Below, piece after piece: positions 51,701-63,285 of a stretch of 64,000 nucleotides of DNA. The notes under the pieces were generated by a model. It did not search any database. It had not been told where the DNA came from and saw only the letters and a list, made by a program, of their open reading frames with translations. Position 1 is the first letter of the stretch; each line of letters starts with the position of its first letter. A program made the translations under genes and the position numbers. This stretch comes from Chaunax sp. Z400 (Eukaryota > Chordata > Actinopteri > Lophiiformes > Chaunacidae). Where the stretch lies: contig CM075189.1 in NCBI GenBank assembly GCA_037577475.1, positions 33,518,179 through 33,582,178 on the forward strand, read 5' to 3'.

Positions 51701-54375
51701 CTGGAGAGCAAGGTTACAGGGAAGGGAAACATCCTCCCCAGTGGTGGAAGAAGGAGTCCTGGAGTCAAAAACATTCTCCCTGTATTTACTTTTATTTTGT
51801 CACCAGCAAGTGCAGTGCAAAAGTGAAGATAATTGAATGATGGTTATATGTACACAAAATGCAAAAATATTTACAAAAGACAAAGATAAAACTCTTCAAG
51901 AGCAGAACACTTATCAACAAGATAACAATCTAAATCAGCTTCTCATCTATGAAACGGACGGCTCTGAAAACGGACAGCACTTCCACAGGCAAGTCATACT
52001 TACTCTCTCTCCCAGAAGAGCCTTCTGCTCTGGCTTTATAGGAGAAGCCCCTCCCACCAGCCAAACCATAGTCAATTAAAATCAATTAACCCAAATATAG
52101 AACATATAAATAATTACACATTACTGTATATATAAACACTTCAAGCCCTAGTGAATTGATACAGACATATAAAGTAAATAACATATGTAAGTCACTTAAA
52201 AAGGCATTACTGTTGATCCACTCCAAAACACCCCTGTGTTTTGGTTCACCCATGGTACAGCCCTGGTCCCCCCAACTACATTAACCACTGGTTTACACCA
52301 CATCTGGTTTGATCAACAGACCAGGAAAGGCTACTCCACAGGTGAGTGTGCTAAACAGTCATATTAGCAGGTGTGGGTTATCCCCCATGACAGGCAGCTT
52401 AAAAGGTCAAACTGTAGGGAGATATTTTATTTACACCTGACAGAAATTCACCTCCAGATGGGGTCTGGCTGATCACATCATATTCACAATGTATTGTGTG
52501 TTTTTTTTCCTAATAAGATGTACATTAAATGCACTGTTTGTAAAACAAATTACAGATTTCTCTGCGTTCGAACACTGTTGGAAGCATTTGTGATTATGTT
52601 GGTACACAACTCAACAGTTTAACAAAGGTCCACTCACTTTTAGATATTTGAGTGCAGAAGTGTTTTGTATTAAAACCTTAAATCTGTAAGTATTTATGTT
52701 TGTCCTTGTTCTTGTGTTGGACTTTGAAAAGAGTGGGAACTAAAGAGTTGTTGCCAAAGGCGCTTGGCAGACATTTAAATGCTTTTGATGTTGACATTTT
52801 GCTTGAAGTTAGCACTGCTGATGACTTTATATGTGAAGGTGTTATTATGCTTATGTGTAACTGTGACCTGAACTTTGAGACATAGCCTGAATGCCTGGTC
52901 ACAGCAGAGAGTGGCACAAAAACAGTCATTCGGTCATTAGTGCTGCAGAGGAAAGAGAGAAAAAAAAAAAAAACTTGGACAAAACATTTAAGACACAATC
53001 AAAGTTTTGTTGCAATATTTAACATGTTTTGTTAGGAAGGGTCTTGGTTGGTTGTCTATAAAGGAGCAGCAGTCCTGCTTTGAAAACCAACCTACCACAA
53101 ATAATCTGCTTCAAATCTGGAAGATCGTTCCAAAGAAAAAGAACAGCTGTCAAAGTTCTGAAGTAAACATCAGATATTAACAGATATTCAATCCTTGTAC
53201 ATTAAAAAAAATGTCCCCACACGGACTGCACATACGTGTAGAAGGGAAAGGACTGTACATAAAACTGCAGCAGATGTATGTTTACCTTTCCATAACCACA
53301 GCCTGCTCCACTGTGAGGTCTGTACTACATCAATGAGGAAGAGGAAAGAAAATAGCAGAACACATTGAAAGGAGTGGAGCTACAACAGGCTATTTAGCAG
53401 GTCAGTAGCCTTACTTGGTATAACAAATGGATGACTAGGGGCAAAATATGAACATGAATGACATCACTGTGGGTGTCTGACATTCTGCCAAACTGTTGTC
53501 ATCTCTACCAGAGGCTTGGGGTATTTTGTTAAGAAACACATGGAACACGGAGAAAGGATGAGTTAGATGGAATAGGGCCAGCGGTCAGTACATGACCTTG
53601 TTCTGGTTCAAATGGATAGCTCTGTCATCTGCTGTGTGTGTGTGTGTGTGTGTGTGTAGCAATAGCATTATCCAGTGTCCTCACACCACCTCTATCACAC
53701 CACCCTCTTTCTTCCCTTCTCTTGCTCTCTCTACAGCAGCCCTCTATTCAAGTGTTTTCTTTCAAACGCAAGAGTCAGATTTGAGGAGAAGCTGACAAAG
53801 TGGAAGTGCAATCGCATTTGTTCAATATCACAAAGTCGTTTCGATCCCCATTTGAGGCAGAGAAGGTTTTGGTTGATGGAGAATTGATGTAATAAATGGC
53901 GTTTGAATGCTTTTGTCGGATAACTGATGACGGAGATTGTATTTGATCAGCCCAGTGAAATGTGGACTTTCATTGGAAAACAGTTAAAAAGTGTTTTGGC
54001 CCTTCTGAAAATGAACAGTGTGAAGTTTCTCTCCATACAGACATGTTATTCTGCTATGGCCATGTGGCATGTATTTTCTTTTTTCTATTCACTATTGTGT
54101 TTTTTATGAAATGTTATTTTGGACTTTTTCTTCATATTTTACTTTGTATTTCAATCTGTCTTATTGTATTCAACCTTATTTTATCAGCTTAGCTTCCCTT
54201 TTCAAACTGACAACTGACTATATGGACAATGATAACAGAAAAAGCAGGTCATAGGCAAGTTAATGTTATATTGCTCTGGTAGACTGAAACATTTCTCTCA
54301 TGTTTCAATTTAGACTTTGTTTCTGTGATATAGAACAAAATTACAAATGTAATCCATTCATCTTCACCCTTTTGA
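48713..54375. other. Non-coding stretch, nothing firmly assigned
   Basis: A CAGTGGTGGAAGAAGGAGTC sequence at about 51739 resembles the start of common fish hAT non-autonomous elements, but no partner end was found. A GT run lies at 53632-53658 and an A run at about 52960. The frame at 52700-52885 has no recognised domain. Confidence 0.45.
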
Positions 54376-54740
54376 TCTTTACCTCCGTCACTGAGAGTTG
54401 GAGGTAAAGAGAGAGAGCTTAGGTGATTAAGCCATGTTTGTTTGTCTTTTTGTCTCCAAGACATCTTGGAAAGTTTTCTCCAGATTTTGATGAATTTGTG
54501 CGTAGGTGTGGATCTTGGGTCGAGGAAGACTTGATTACATTTTGAGCCGGATCCAGTTTGCAGATTCTGCAACACTTTTTCACTTCAACATTACAAGATT
54601 GGGCATTTTTACATTTTACAATTATTATGAAATATGATAATAATAAAATACCTAGGCATGAACAACTCATGATGTTCCACAACTATATTGCAATTGGATC
54701 CACATCTAGATCACAATCTGGATCTGGGACATTAAAGTAT
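54376..54740 (+). repeat. Dispersed fish repeat with a terminal hairpin
   Basis: Eleven-base inverted arms at 54376-54386 and 54400-54410 (13-nt spacer) are followed by GTTTGTTTGTC, 'CCAGATTTTGATGAATTTG' and GGATC/GATCC-rich segments. The same order occurs in the copies at 25.68 and 35.0 kb. Confidence 0.55.
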
Positions 54741-54941
54741 ATATTTTTATGGGGCAATATTTAATGGGTCACAGTATGGTAACAGTGAGGGGGAGAGACA
54801 TGGCACTGCCACCAATATGGATCTGAGATAATGCAGATTCAGGGTCAATCAAATGGGTCTCATGTATCTGTAAGATGAGGAAGTTTTTTCTGGTCAAAAA
54901 TAGATCCGGATCCGTCATTATGGGAAAATCATTTTCTTATT

Positions 54942-55235
54942 GGGGCAGCATAGTGGTGTTGTAACCTAAGGCCTTTCTATGTGGTGTTTCATGTTCTCCC
55001 TGTCTCTGTATGGGTTCCCTCTGGGTGCTCCAGATTCCTCCAGCAGTCCAAAAACATGCAGTATAGTTGAACTGATGACTCTAAATGGCCCATAGGTGTG
55101 AAAGAGGGTGTGAATGGTTGTTTGTCTTTCTATGTGATGAACTGGTGACTTGTCCAGGGTGACTTGCCCAAAGTCAGCTGGGATAGGCTCCAGCCCCCCT
55201 GTAACCCTACACAGGATAAGCAGTTACAGAAAATG
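54942..55235 (+). mobile_element. tRNA-derived SINE, partially deleted copy
   Basis: Same family as 16489-16852. The head (GGGGCAGCATAGTGG) is present but the B-box region is deleted, followed by the usual body and the CAGCTGGGATAGGCTCCAG segment. Confidence 0.75.
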
Positions 55236-55239
55236 ACTT

Positions 55240-55323
55240 AATGCATGTTTTTGGTGGTGGGAGGAAGCCGGAGAACCTGGAGGGAACCCACACAGACACG
55301 GGGAGAACATGCAAACTCCACAC
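55240..55323 (-). mobile_element. Inverted fragment of the same SINE
   Basis: The reverse strand gives the mid-body segment GTTCTCCCCGTGTCTGTGTG through the CTTCCTCCCACC and AAAAACATGCA portions. It abuts the plus-strand copy tail-to-tail after about 5 bp. Confidence 0.75.
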
Positions 55324-55916
55324 ATGTACGTGTGTATTCTGTAAATAGATCTTTTTTTTCGTAGAAATAAATATCTTTTAACTGTGTTTTTTTTACATAG
55401 CCTGGAAAGTCATGCTTAAACAAGTCTGAAGTATCATCCTTGGGCAAAGCTCATCTTTTTCTCAGAATAAATCAGACATGTTTGTTAAATTTTATCAGAC
55501 GGTTTAACTCTGTTCAACACCAAACAGAACACAGCATACGGGGTAGTTACTGAGTCAACTTTAAGCTGCCCAAAGAACCCCAATTAACGTCACACATGCA
55601 TGGTAGACTGAATTATCAGTGTAACGAATCCATGTTTAATTTGGTGTGAATATGATCCACCCACCAGCAATTATATCAGTCACACTTAGTAATTTTGTGA
55701 ACGTCTCCCTCCTCATTCTCACGGTCTTCTCCCACCAGTTTATTAATGGAGGCTGGTAAAGAGTTGAAGCGACAAAATCCATAATGCGACATTAGTACGG
55801 AAATACAGTATATTGTTGAGGATTATAGTGATGCCGAATTGACAAGAAGAGTGTGGTCATATGAGCTTCTTTGTTGGGTATGTGTTGTAGTAAGAGTCAA
55901 GTCGCAATGATGTAAT
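55324..55916. other. Non-coding stretch, nothing assigned
   Basis: No gene or element recognised. Confidence 0.5.
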
Positions 55917-56499
55917 TGTCATGAATCTCATCCTAGTTTTTGGTTCCTCTTATTTTGTAAGGTTTGTTTCATGAGTTAGTGCCACTGTTTCCTGTTTTAT
56001 TTTGTAGCCTTATTCCATGTCTTGTGCTCTTGCTTTGCATTTCCTGTGTTTTCTTGATGATCTGTTTTATCCCTGTGGTTCCTGTTTGGTTCCAGTTTGC
56101 TCCCTTTCCTTTTGCTCATGTATTCTCTGTCTATTAGTTTATTGCTGCATCCTCCTTGTTTCTTCCCCTTTAATATATTTTCCCTCCAGTGTGTGATTGT
56201 CTCCCCCTGTTGTTGATTGTCTCCTCCTCCCTGTGTCACCTGTGTGTCATTCCCTCATTACCCTAGTGTATTTAATGTGTGATTCCCTCTGTGAGTTGCC
56301 AGTTCGTCGTTTGATCCCATGTGTTTCTTCACTGTGCCCTTCAGTAAGTTTTCTTTCTGTTATATTTTGCCTGTTTCAGGATTTTGTTTAGTTGTGCACT
56401 GTTATGTTTCATTTGGACTTTCATTAATTAAACCCTCGTACTACATTCTGCCCCTTGTGTTGTCGGAAATTTTGGGTCCTGCTTTTGTGAATCGTGACA
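55917..56499 (+). mobile_element. Solo LTR, older copy with near-matching TSD
   Basis: Starts TGTCATGA and ends TCGTGACA (7 of 8 inverted match). Flanks are GTAAT (55912-55916) and GTGAT (56500-56504), a 4-of-5 match consistent with one later mutation. ATTAAA lies at 56427-56432 and is followed by the CTGGGTCC-like motif (TTTTGGGTCCTGC). Much of the body matches the 44277-44724 LTR, including a GATTGTCTCC(TCC) segment, GATTCCCTCTGTGAGTTG and CAGTTCGT. Confidence 0.75.
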
Positions 56500-58032
56500 G
56501 TGATGTTTTATGTCACAGAAACAAAAATTTGCAGAGACCATGAGCCGGATGTCCGTCAAGGAAAACTAAGGTAAACTTTGGAACTTCTTTGGTACCTTAG
56601 TCATGTCAGTTGACATAAATGTCTTTAAGCTGACAGAAAAAAAAAAAATTCATAAAAATCTCTCTGAAATAAGAATCTTACAAAGAAACCACAACCTAGA
56701 CTTCCTATTATTACTGGATGGCAGCCAAAACTTTTGGAGGAGCAGACATCTTGAAAGGAATAGGTGATAGATTAATCCACATATCAGGTGCGACGGGTCA
56801 TAAAAAATATAATTCTACTTGATAGCGGATGAGTTGTGGTTGGTGGAAATAATACACATTAAATGAGAATTAATTCCATTACCTGTAGTGACTGTTGCAC
56901 AAAAGGCACAGCATCTTAACTGATTATTTAAATCTCCCAACACTCAGACAGGAACCATCAGGATCTAATGGTAATTAATGTCTGTTCTTCTCACATCCTT
57001 AAGGTCTCTCAGGTTTATATTGTGAAATTGACTGGATTAAAGCAGCTGTCCAAATAAATCCTGAGCTCCATCAGAGCTGTGTAAAAATATTTTTACAGAA
57101 GAAAAGTTAAATTCTGTTTCCTCTTGAGAAAACCCTGTGGTCTATCAAGTTTATAAATACAGCTTCACTGATTAAACATTCCATGACATTTGCTGCAGTG
57201 ACTTCACTGTGTGAATGCAAATGTTTAAGATGATAAAAGCAGCCTCTCTTATTGAAGTAAATCATTTACAAAATACCTGGAACTCACTGTGCCACATAAT
57301 TTAAGAGACCATAGAGGCTGCAGAGTTTGGTAGAGGAGTGGACTGTCCATGTGGGTGCAGGGTTTTAAATCAGAGAAAATGATTAGTTTAGGGTGGTGGC
57401 AGGTGGATGATTTATGATTTATGATTTATGATTCATTCCCACCACTATGTGGGAATGTCTGACTGAAAAAGTTTGGAACCCTTTTGATTTACATCAGACG
57501 GAATAAACAGAATTTTAATTGTACCCAACTTGGCATTTGAGTTTCCTGTGACTGTTTCACAGTAAAAACTTTCTTGTCTTTTGCCAATTGAACACTGTTG
57601 ATGTGAAGCAGCAGGAAGTGTTTGTTGAGCATCAGCAGTAACTAATTACAACTGTGATTTGGCTGTGGTTGAATGAAGACTGAACAGTGAGTGTGACGTC
57701 AATATGATAGGATTCGACATCATTTGCTCATTTGATCAGTGAAGTAACGAATCACAATCAGATCTGAACAGTGTGACTCTGCAAGGACTAGCAAAGGAGG
57801 CTGCCGTGGACTCTTTCCCTCCCGAGCGATCCAGATCAGCAAGGGAGAGGATCGACTCAACAACAGGTGGGTTAAACTAATTTTAGAAGCTATACATTGA
57901 AAAAGACAGCCTTCCAAAATTGGGTCAACAGAGAAGACATCCTACTGACATCATGTATTTGCTTATAATTGTTCTCTAATCTGGATTTTTAGTTCTAATG
58001 GCTATTCTGATAACATAACATACAAGTAGTCA
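56500..58032. other. Non-coding stretch with a small tandem repeat
   Basis: Four 7-bp GATTTAT units (last one GATTCAT) at 57409-57436, and an A run at about 56639. Nothing else seen. Confidence 0.55.
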
Positions 58033-58100
58033 TTGTCATTGATCATAGTAATGAACTTGTACTATGATCAATGACAATAAAGTTGAATCTGATCTGAAGT
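58033..58100 (+). repeat. Perfect 18-bp-arm hairpin joined to a retroelement-type tail
   Basis: Arms 58033-58050 and 58060-58077 are exact reverse complements around a 9-nt loop. The right arm runs straight into 'ACAATAAAGTTGAATCTGAT', a familiar LINE/SINE 3' tail with a poly(A)-signal-like AATAAA. Confidence 0.75.
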
Positions 58101-58126
58101 ATATGGATTAAATTACCAGTTAGCAC

Positions 58127-58542
58127 TGTTATGACCCCTTGGGTCCTCTGATATGTTACTATAATCTGCCTTTTCCTGCATGTATAGGTGATGAGTGATG
58201 TGGAACACCTGTGGTGCCACGGGTTCCAGTTTACTTAAGGCCTGGATTCAGTCTAATGTCTCTGCTTTTCGTCTCTCTGCTAGCCGCCACATCTTGGTTT
58301 TGTTATGTTGAAGTTTTATTATGTTTTGCACCTCACAACATCCGCACACATGCATACTCCACTCATGCACACCTTACACAACTGACTTACTGATGGCTCA
58401 CCTCCACATGTAAATAGTTAATTTAACTAATACTTTAAGTTGGTCTAACTTGCTTAAGTTTGGGTAAATAAAGTATTTTTGTTAACTGCTTCCACATGGT
58501 GTGTCTCCTTGTTGTTGTGGCCATCTGAGCCAGGTCATAACA
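58127..58542 (+). mobile_element. Solo LTR of a second family
   Basis: Starts TGTTATGACC and ends GGTCATAACA, a perfect 10-bp inverted terminus. It is flanked by GCAC on both sides (58123-58126, 58543-58546). A poly(A) signal AATAAA is at 58467-58472, about 70 bp before the end, as expected of an R-U5 junction. It has no sequence resemblance to the TGTCATG family. No internal region is adjacent. Confidence 0.85.
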
Positions 58543-58679
58543 GCACTGTAATACGAATAAATCCAAATTATGATTAGCAGGCTGAGACTTGCAAGTCCAT
58601 GAGTCCATGCAAGTACACAGACATTAAGGACAACACCTGGACTAGCTGGCACAAATGCACAGCCCCCCACAAATGCACA

Positions 58680-58930
58680 GCTTCCTCCTACGAGGGTGAT
58701 GTGTCTCGTCGCTGTGCCCTCGGCCTTAGACTCGGACGCCGTGACTCTCTCCTGCCTGGGCTCCATTTACGCCGTGTTTCTCCCTCTCAGACTCCGTCCT
58801 GCCTTCCCTGCTCCTCCTGCCTTTTTTTTGGTCCTCTACACTAGAAGATCCCTCCTACCAGCCGCTGATTGGTCCGTTCGGCCTCATCTGCCATCTCTCA
58901 TTGGCCAGCCCACAGCTGTAGGCTGTTGTC
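58680..58930. promoter_or_regulatory. CpG-richer block with two inverted CCAAT boxes
   Basis: ATTGG occurs at about 58868 and 58900 within a C/T-rich, CpG-containing segment. It could be a minus-strand promoter or part of an unrecognised repeat. No exon was found on either side. Confidence 0.25.
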
Positions 58931-60002
58931 ATTAGCGTGTCTCGGGCAGAAGTGATCCAAATCAAACTTACAATAAAACCATGCAATACACAAAATAAAA
59001 ACAAATGTACAAACCCATAAAAACAATGAAATCATGCAAGTAAAAAAACTAATAAAATCATGCAGAATAAAAACATGACCACAAGTATAAACTAGAAAGC
59101 ACTCGAGAGAGTGCAGACCTCTGCCAAGGCTGCTCAGTTTCCCCCATGTTGGCATTTCACTCCAAAGCAAAAGTCCCATGATGTAACCCTCTGAATTAAG
59201 TCATTAGAAAGTTTTACAGGAGAAAATAAAACAATCTTTGCAATTAACTAAAATCTTTTTATTTATTGTGGCTGTTAGTTGTTCATCTTGTCATCTCACA
59301 TAAATAAACTGCAATGCCACAACAGGTCATTGACACTTTTAACACTTGAGTTGTTACAAAGCCACACACACAGGCAGGAGAAATGGAAGTATATTAAATG
59401 GGGTAATTTTGCCTCTGATCAAGAAAGATGCTGGCTTTGACCAAAACACGCATGCACACACCTATGTGATCGGGCTGCAGTCGTCCACACACATGAAACT
59501 CCAAACCACACACATGCACGCTGTTCTGCCCTCACAGACTGTTGTCCCCATGAACGTACACTCAGCTATACAGACAGCTAAAGACTCCTGATCAAACTCC
59601 AAGGAATAGACCAATGTGTGGAATTTTGGCAGTTTAATCAAGATAAATTGTGAAACTGGACAAAGGAAGTAGGATATACAAATAAAAATGTCGTGTCACT
59701 ATGCAATATCACGCAAAGCTATAAAAAGAAACACAAAGAATACATTCAACTATTAACTTAAACAAGGCATTGATAAGCTAAATTTAAATAAAAGCCCAAT
59801 AAATAACGATCCACTTTTGTCACCTTAGTGCTAAAAAACAATATTACTTGGAGATGATGCCATGTATAAAGTCTGAAGAAGAGGATGGCATTAGATACAA
59901 GCCAGCAGTAACATGCAGCTGCCTCTGGCAAGGTCTTGAGGGGAAGTGGCAGAGGTAGAGTATGTGTTCTAATTGAAAAAGTAATTATACTAATTTGCAT
60001 TT
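58931..60002. other. Non-coding; MITE-like piece at about 59093-59170
   Basis: The 59.1 kb piece reads 'GCACTCGAGAGAGTGCAGAC' then CTCTGCCAAGG, the start of a common fish inverted-repeat element. The rest is featureless. Confidence 0.5.
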
Positions 60003-60120
60003 ACACTCAACAAAAATATAAAAATATAATATAAAAATAACATACTTTTGTTTTTGCTTCCATTTTACATGAGTTGAAGTTAAAGATCTAAAACACAAAA
60101 AGCTTATTTCCCTCTAAATT
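60003..60120 (+). mobile_element. Tc1/mariner-like non-autonomous element end
   Basis: 'ACTCAACAAAAATATAAA' followed (after an AT insertion) by ACTTTTGTTTTTGCTTCCAT and a CATGAGTTGAA segment matches a widespread DNA-transposon terminus in fish genomes. The opposite end is not seen. Confidence 0.6.
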
Positions 60121-60140
60121 TCCTTTCTGCTCTTAAATTT

Positions 60141-60170
60141 ACTCCGGGATCAATAAAGTATCTATCGATC
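60141..60170 (+). mobile_element. Retroelement 3' tail fragment
   Basis: 'CCGGGATCAATAAAGTATCT' followed by an ATC tandem is a recurrent fish LINE 3' tail. Confidence 0.55.
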
Positions 60171-61530
60171 TTGACAAGTTTTATCTTCTATAATTAATGA
60201 AAAACAGAATGTCAGGCCTCATGCAAGAACAGCACTATTACTAGCAGATAAGAGTCACATGCAGGAATTTTGGCTTCATTTGTTTTTGGAAGGATGAATA
60301 TATGCAGGAAAGGGGGATCAAGAAAGGGAAGGCGATAAACAGCAAAGGGCCCCGGTCAGAACAGAACCTGGGCCACTGCCATTATACATGGGGGTGCTGG
60401 GTCACCACATACATTAACAATTTAACAGGACTTGTAGCATTCACAAAAATGTATTTGAAATACTGTCAAATATGTGTTACCAAGTACTGGACCCAAAGGT
60501 AACTGCTTATTGCTCACAGCAGGTACAGCCAGATATGAAAAGAGCAACAAGAAAGCTTGGGGAAAAAAAGGATGTGTTATGTTTAAGAGGATGAGGAAGG
60601 ACACAGATAGAGTAATTTAATCAGAACCCAAAACACAGAAAGGCTTATGGTAGAGGCAGACAAGGGTGACAAAAACTATTGTCAAATGTATCAAAATAAA
60701 ACAGTCTGTTTATTTGAAAATACAAAAAAATATTGCAGACAAACTGATTCATACTTCTATATAATAGTTGGTGGGATGTAATGAATCTATGTAATCAATA
60801 CAAGTCATAAAAAGATTAAAAGAGTTGAGGGCATCTTATGTCTGCTGAAAGCATCAGTCAGCGAAGACTACAAGTAAAAGCACTGAAGTGATGGTAATTT
60901 ACACCAAAGAGAGGCAAAGTCTGCCACATCAATCAAACAGGGAGCAATATTAAAAGCCTTTATTACGAGCTATTGCACTAATTGTCATTTAGTGGCAGTA
61001 ACATGCCAAAAAAGAACAATATCCATGTCTCAATATATTGAAAGGAATGACTGTTTTATGAGGAAGGAACTTCATTAATCAAGTCGGTTCTGCCTCAAGG
61101 ATTCACACAATGTGTTTGTGTGTGAATGCAAACATGACTGGTTTTGAATACGGAAGATCATTTTTGGTCATTTCTCCCCCAACTCTTATTGGTGGAGGTG
61201 TTACTTGAAGGTCAATTGAAAGCTTACAATTGGATCTTTGACGTTGTAAGGTTTTGTTACTCAAAGCTTAAGCATTCCTATTGACATCGACTGTTGGTTT
61301 TCTCTTGTTATCAACACAGGGTTGGCTAATAACAGTCTCTTAAAGGCGATGACTCCAAGCACCACACAAAGCGGCTTGGTTGTTTTGTATTTCGTGGGGA
61401 TAAGAATGTGTTTTTGACCTTCCCATATCTCCGTCACATCCTCACAACTTCTCACCTATAATGTGTCAGCTGTTGCTGCATTCACACGCACATGGAGATC
61501 AGAGTTTCACAAAATTTCCCACCAGCTCCA
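60171..61530. other. Non-coding stretch, nothing assigned
   Basis: No gene or element recognised. Confidence 0.5.
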
Positions 61531-61689
61531 GCCACTTATCCTTTACAAGGGTTTACAGGGAGGCTGGAGCCTATCCCAGCTGACAGTGAAACAGGGCACA
61601 CCCCTGGACAGGTCACCAGTTCATCACAGGGACAACACATTGAGACACAAACAACGGTTCATGCTCACGTTCACACCTATTGGCAATTA
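61531..61689 (-). mobile_element. Truncated SINE (3' part), inverted
   Basis: The reverse strand gives the SINE body from 'GTTGTTTGTG' through 'CAGCTGGGATAGGCTCCAG' to a GGATAAGTGG end. It breaks off inside the body at about 61689, in the CAATTTAGAGTC region, where sequence of different character begins. Confidence 0.7.
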
Positions 61690-62119
61690 GAAGAAACACA
61701 ACCTTTCACAGAAAGATAAAGAAGATCCGCCCTGGGGGGGTTTTGCCGTTTTGCAGACCCTCTGGCGCCCCCGTTCCACCGGATGTCTCCAAAAACCATC
61801 GTGATGAAAATGGGCGCCTACGATACTTCCTGTCTCAAACACTACTACTCCTACTACTACTACTCCTCTGCGGTGTGATGGGGGAGGGGAAAGTGGTGTG
61901 GGGAGGGAAGTGGTGTGAGGGGGGGGAGTGATGTGAGGGGGGGGAAGTGGTGTTGGCGCTCTTAACACTCGCTCTTAGGCTCTCTCCTGGCAAATCGACT
62001 CTCACTTCCTCTCCACACACACACAGCTCTAACAAGGTGTTGACCGGAGTGGAGGCCCTCCTCTAGATACTAATGTTTTGTTTTTTTCTTTTCCTTTATC
62101 ACACAACTACTCACTGGAG
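61690..62119. other. CpG-richer unassigned segment with a G-run cluster
   Basis: CpGs cluster at 61728-61820. A CTA trinucleotide run (about 61841-61864) precedes a plus-strand G-run cluster (61878-61950) with at least four runs of four or more Gs, able to form G-quadruplexes. No coding frame is convincing. A TTAA lies at 61962-61965. Confidence 0.45.
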
Positions 62120-62436
62120 TCATCGTGACCAAAACACAGACCAAGAATATCAGACTTCATCATGAAAGTGCTTTTTGTCATGGTGTACACCTCTACGGCA
62201 CAATGTGAGTTTTCATATTTTTTTTAATTAAAAATAATAATAATAATAATAATAGTCATCTACAACTGTAATATATGAAACATTGAATTTTTTTTTTCAA
62301 CACACTAAACGTTGCTAAGTCCGCCGATGGTTCGGGTAACACCAACACCAAGGCAGCTCGCATCTGATTCTCTTCAACGCCTTGGATCGATGAGTGTCTC
62401 AGATGACCTCCGAGAGAACCAGCTTCAACAACAATG
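62120..62436 (+). other. Possible terminal two exons of a small spliced gene
   Basis: A pyrimidine tract ending in TGGAG precedes an open stretch (62120-62204) that ends at an excellent donor match, AATGTGAGT. A 115-bp AT-rich interval with a CACTAAAC branch-like motif ends in TTGCTAAG, and the reading frame carried across in phase then stays open to a TGA at 62434-62436. An AATAAA follows at 62584-62589. Phase agreement, splice signals and poly(A) signal all fit, but each is short and could be chance. The peptide is not one I recognise. An alternative ATG at 62162 opens a short signal-peptide-like frame that stops soon after the same junction. Confidence 0.3.
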
Positions 62437-63285
62437 AAGGGAGAAAAAAACATAGATGGATGTAAAAATGAATTTTGTTTTACGTCTAACATCTTCTATT
62501 TACACTGATGTGCACATGTATGTACGTTCAGATCTTCGATGATTGTGTTTCAACAATGATGTGGATGACATTTCCGATAACTCAATAAAACTTCTTTTTT
62601 CGCACCAAAAATACTTGTCGACTGTACTCATTAGGGGGCAACACCTCCAGTTTCTAGAGCTCCCTGAAGACGAGTTCCCTGAACACTAGCTCCCTGTAAA
62701 CGTGACCGGTCGACGAAACCTTGTAAATGACACACTCCCATGAAGTCATTCATATTTTTCATTATTATTCAACAAGCAAGATAATCACACAAACATTTTT
62801 TTTTCTTCTGATCATTCAATCATCATACGAGAACAAAGTATATGGGTTGTTATGTTGTTATGGCAACAGCGGAAGAAGAATCAGTGGACATCAAGAAGAC
62901 CCAGGCACCCTAAGGAAAGGAAATGATGAAAACTTGAGCCATTCGAGACTTGTGTGTGTGGGGTGGGGGAGAAGGCCTTCACATATCATCATGTGTACAA
63001 TAATACATGTTCTTTGTAACTGTAAAAAAAATACACCAAATAAAAAACCTTATCAATCCTTATCATTTCACTACTACTGGTGTCCCTTGTTATTCCTCCA
63101 ACTTTCCTGGTTGACCCAATGCTCAGTGAGCATTTAATAACACAACAGATTTTTTTTATTTTTTTTATCAAAAAATAGCACATCACCCACAGATAGGCAG
63201 GTTGCAGGAAAGAAAAAAAACTTATTGAGTGAAGTATACACAGTTGCCTTTTCAGCTCTTTTTTTTTTGTGGTGTGCGCACACAC
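62437..63285. other. Intergenic, AT-rich, with poly(A)-type signals
   Basis: Poly(A) signals occur at 62584-62589 and 63039-63044. A 23-codon acidic/lysine-rich frame at 62842-62913 precedes the second signal and could be a 3' exon, without further support. CpG density falls from about 62770 onwards. Two T-rich runs near 63150 precede the next frame. Confidence 0.4.

Noticed and set aside
62727..63137. 136-codon plus-strand frame
   Set aside because: Crosses AT-rich intergenic sequence and a poly(A)-type signal, with no domain.
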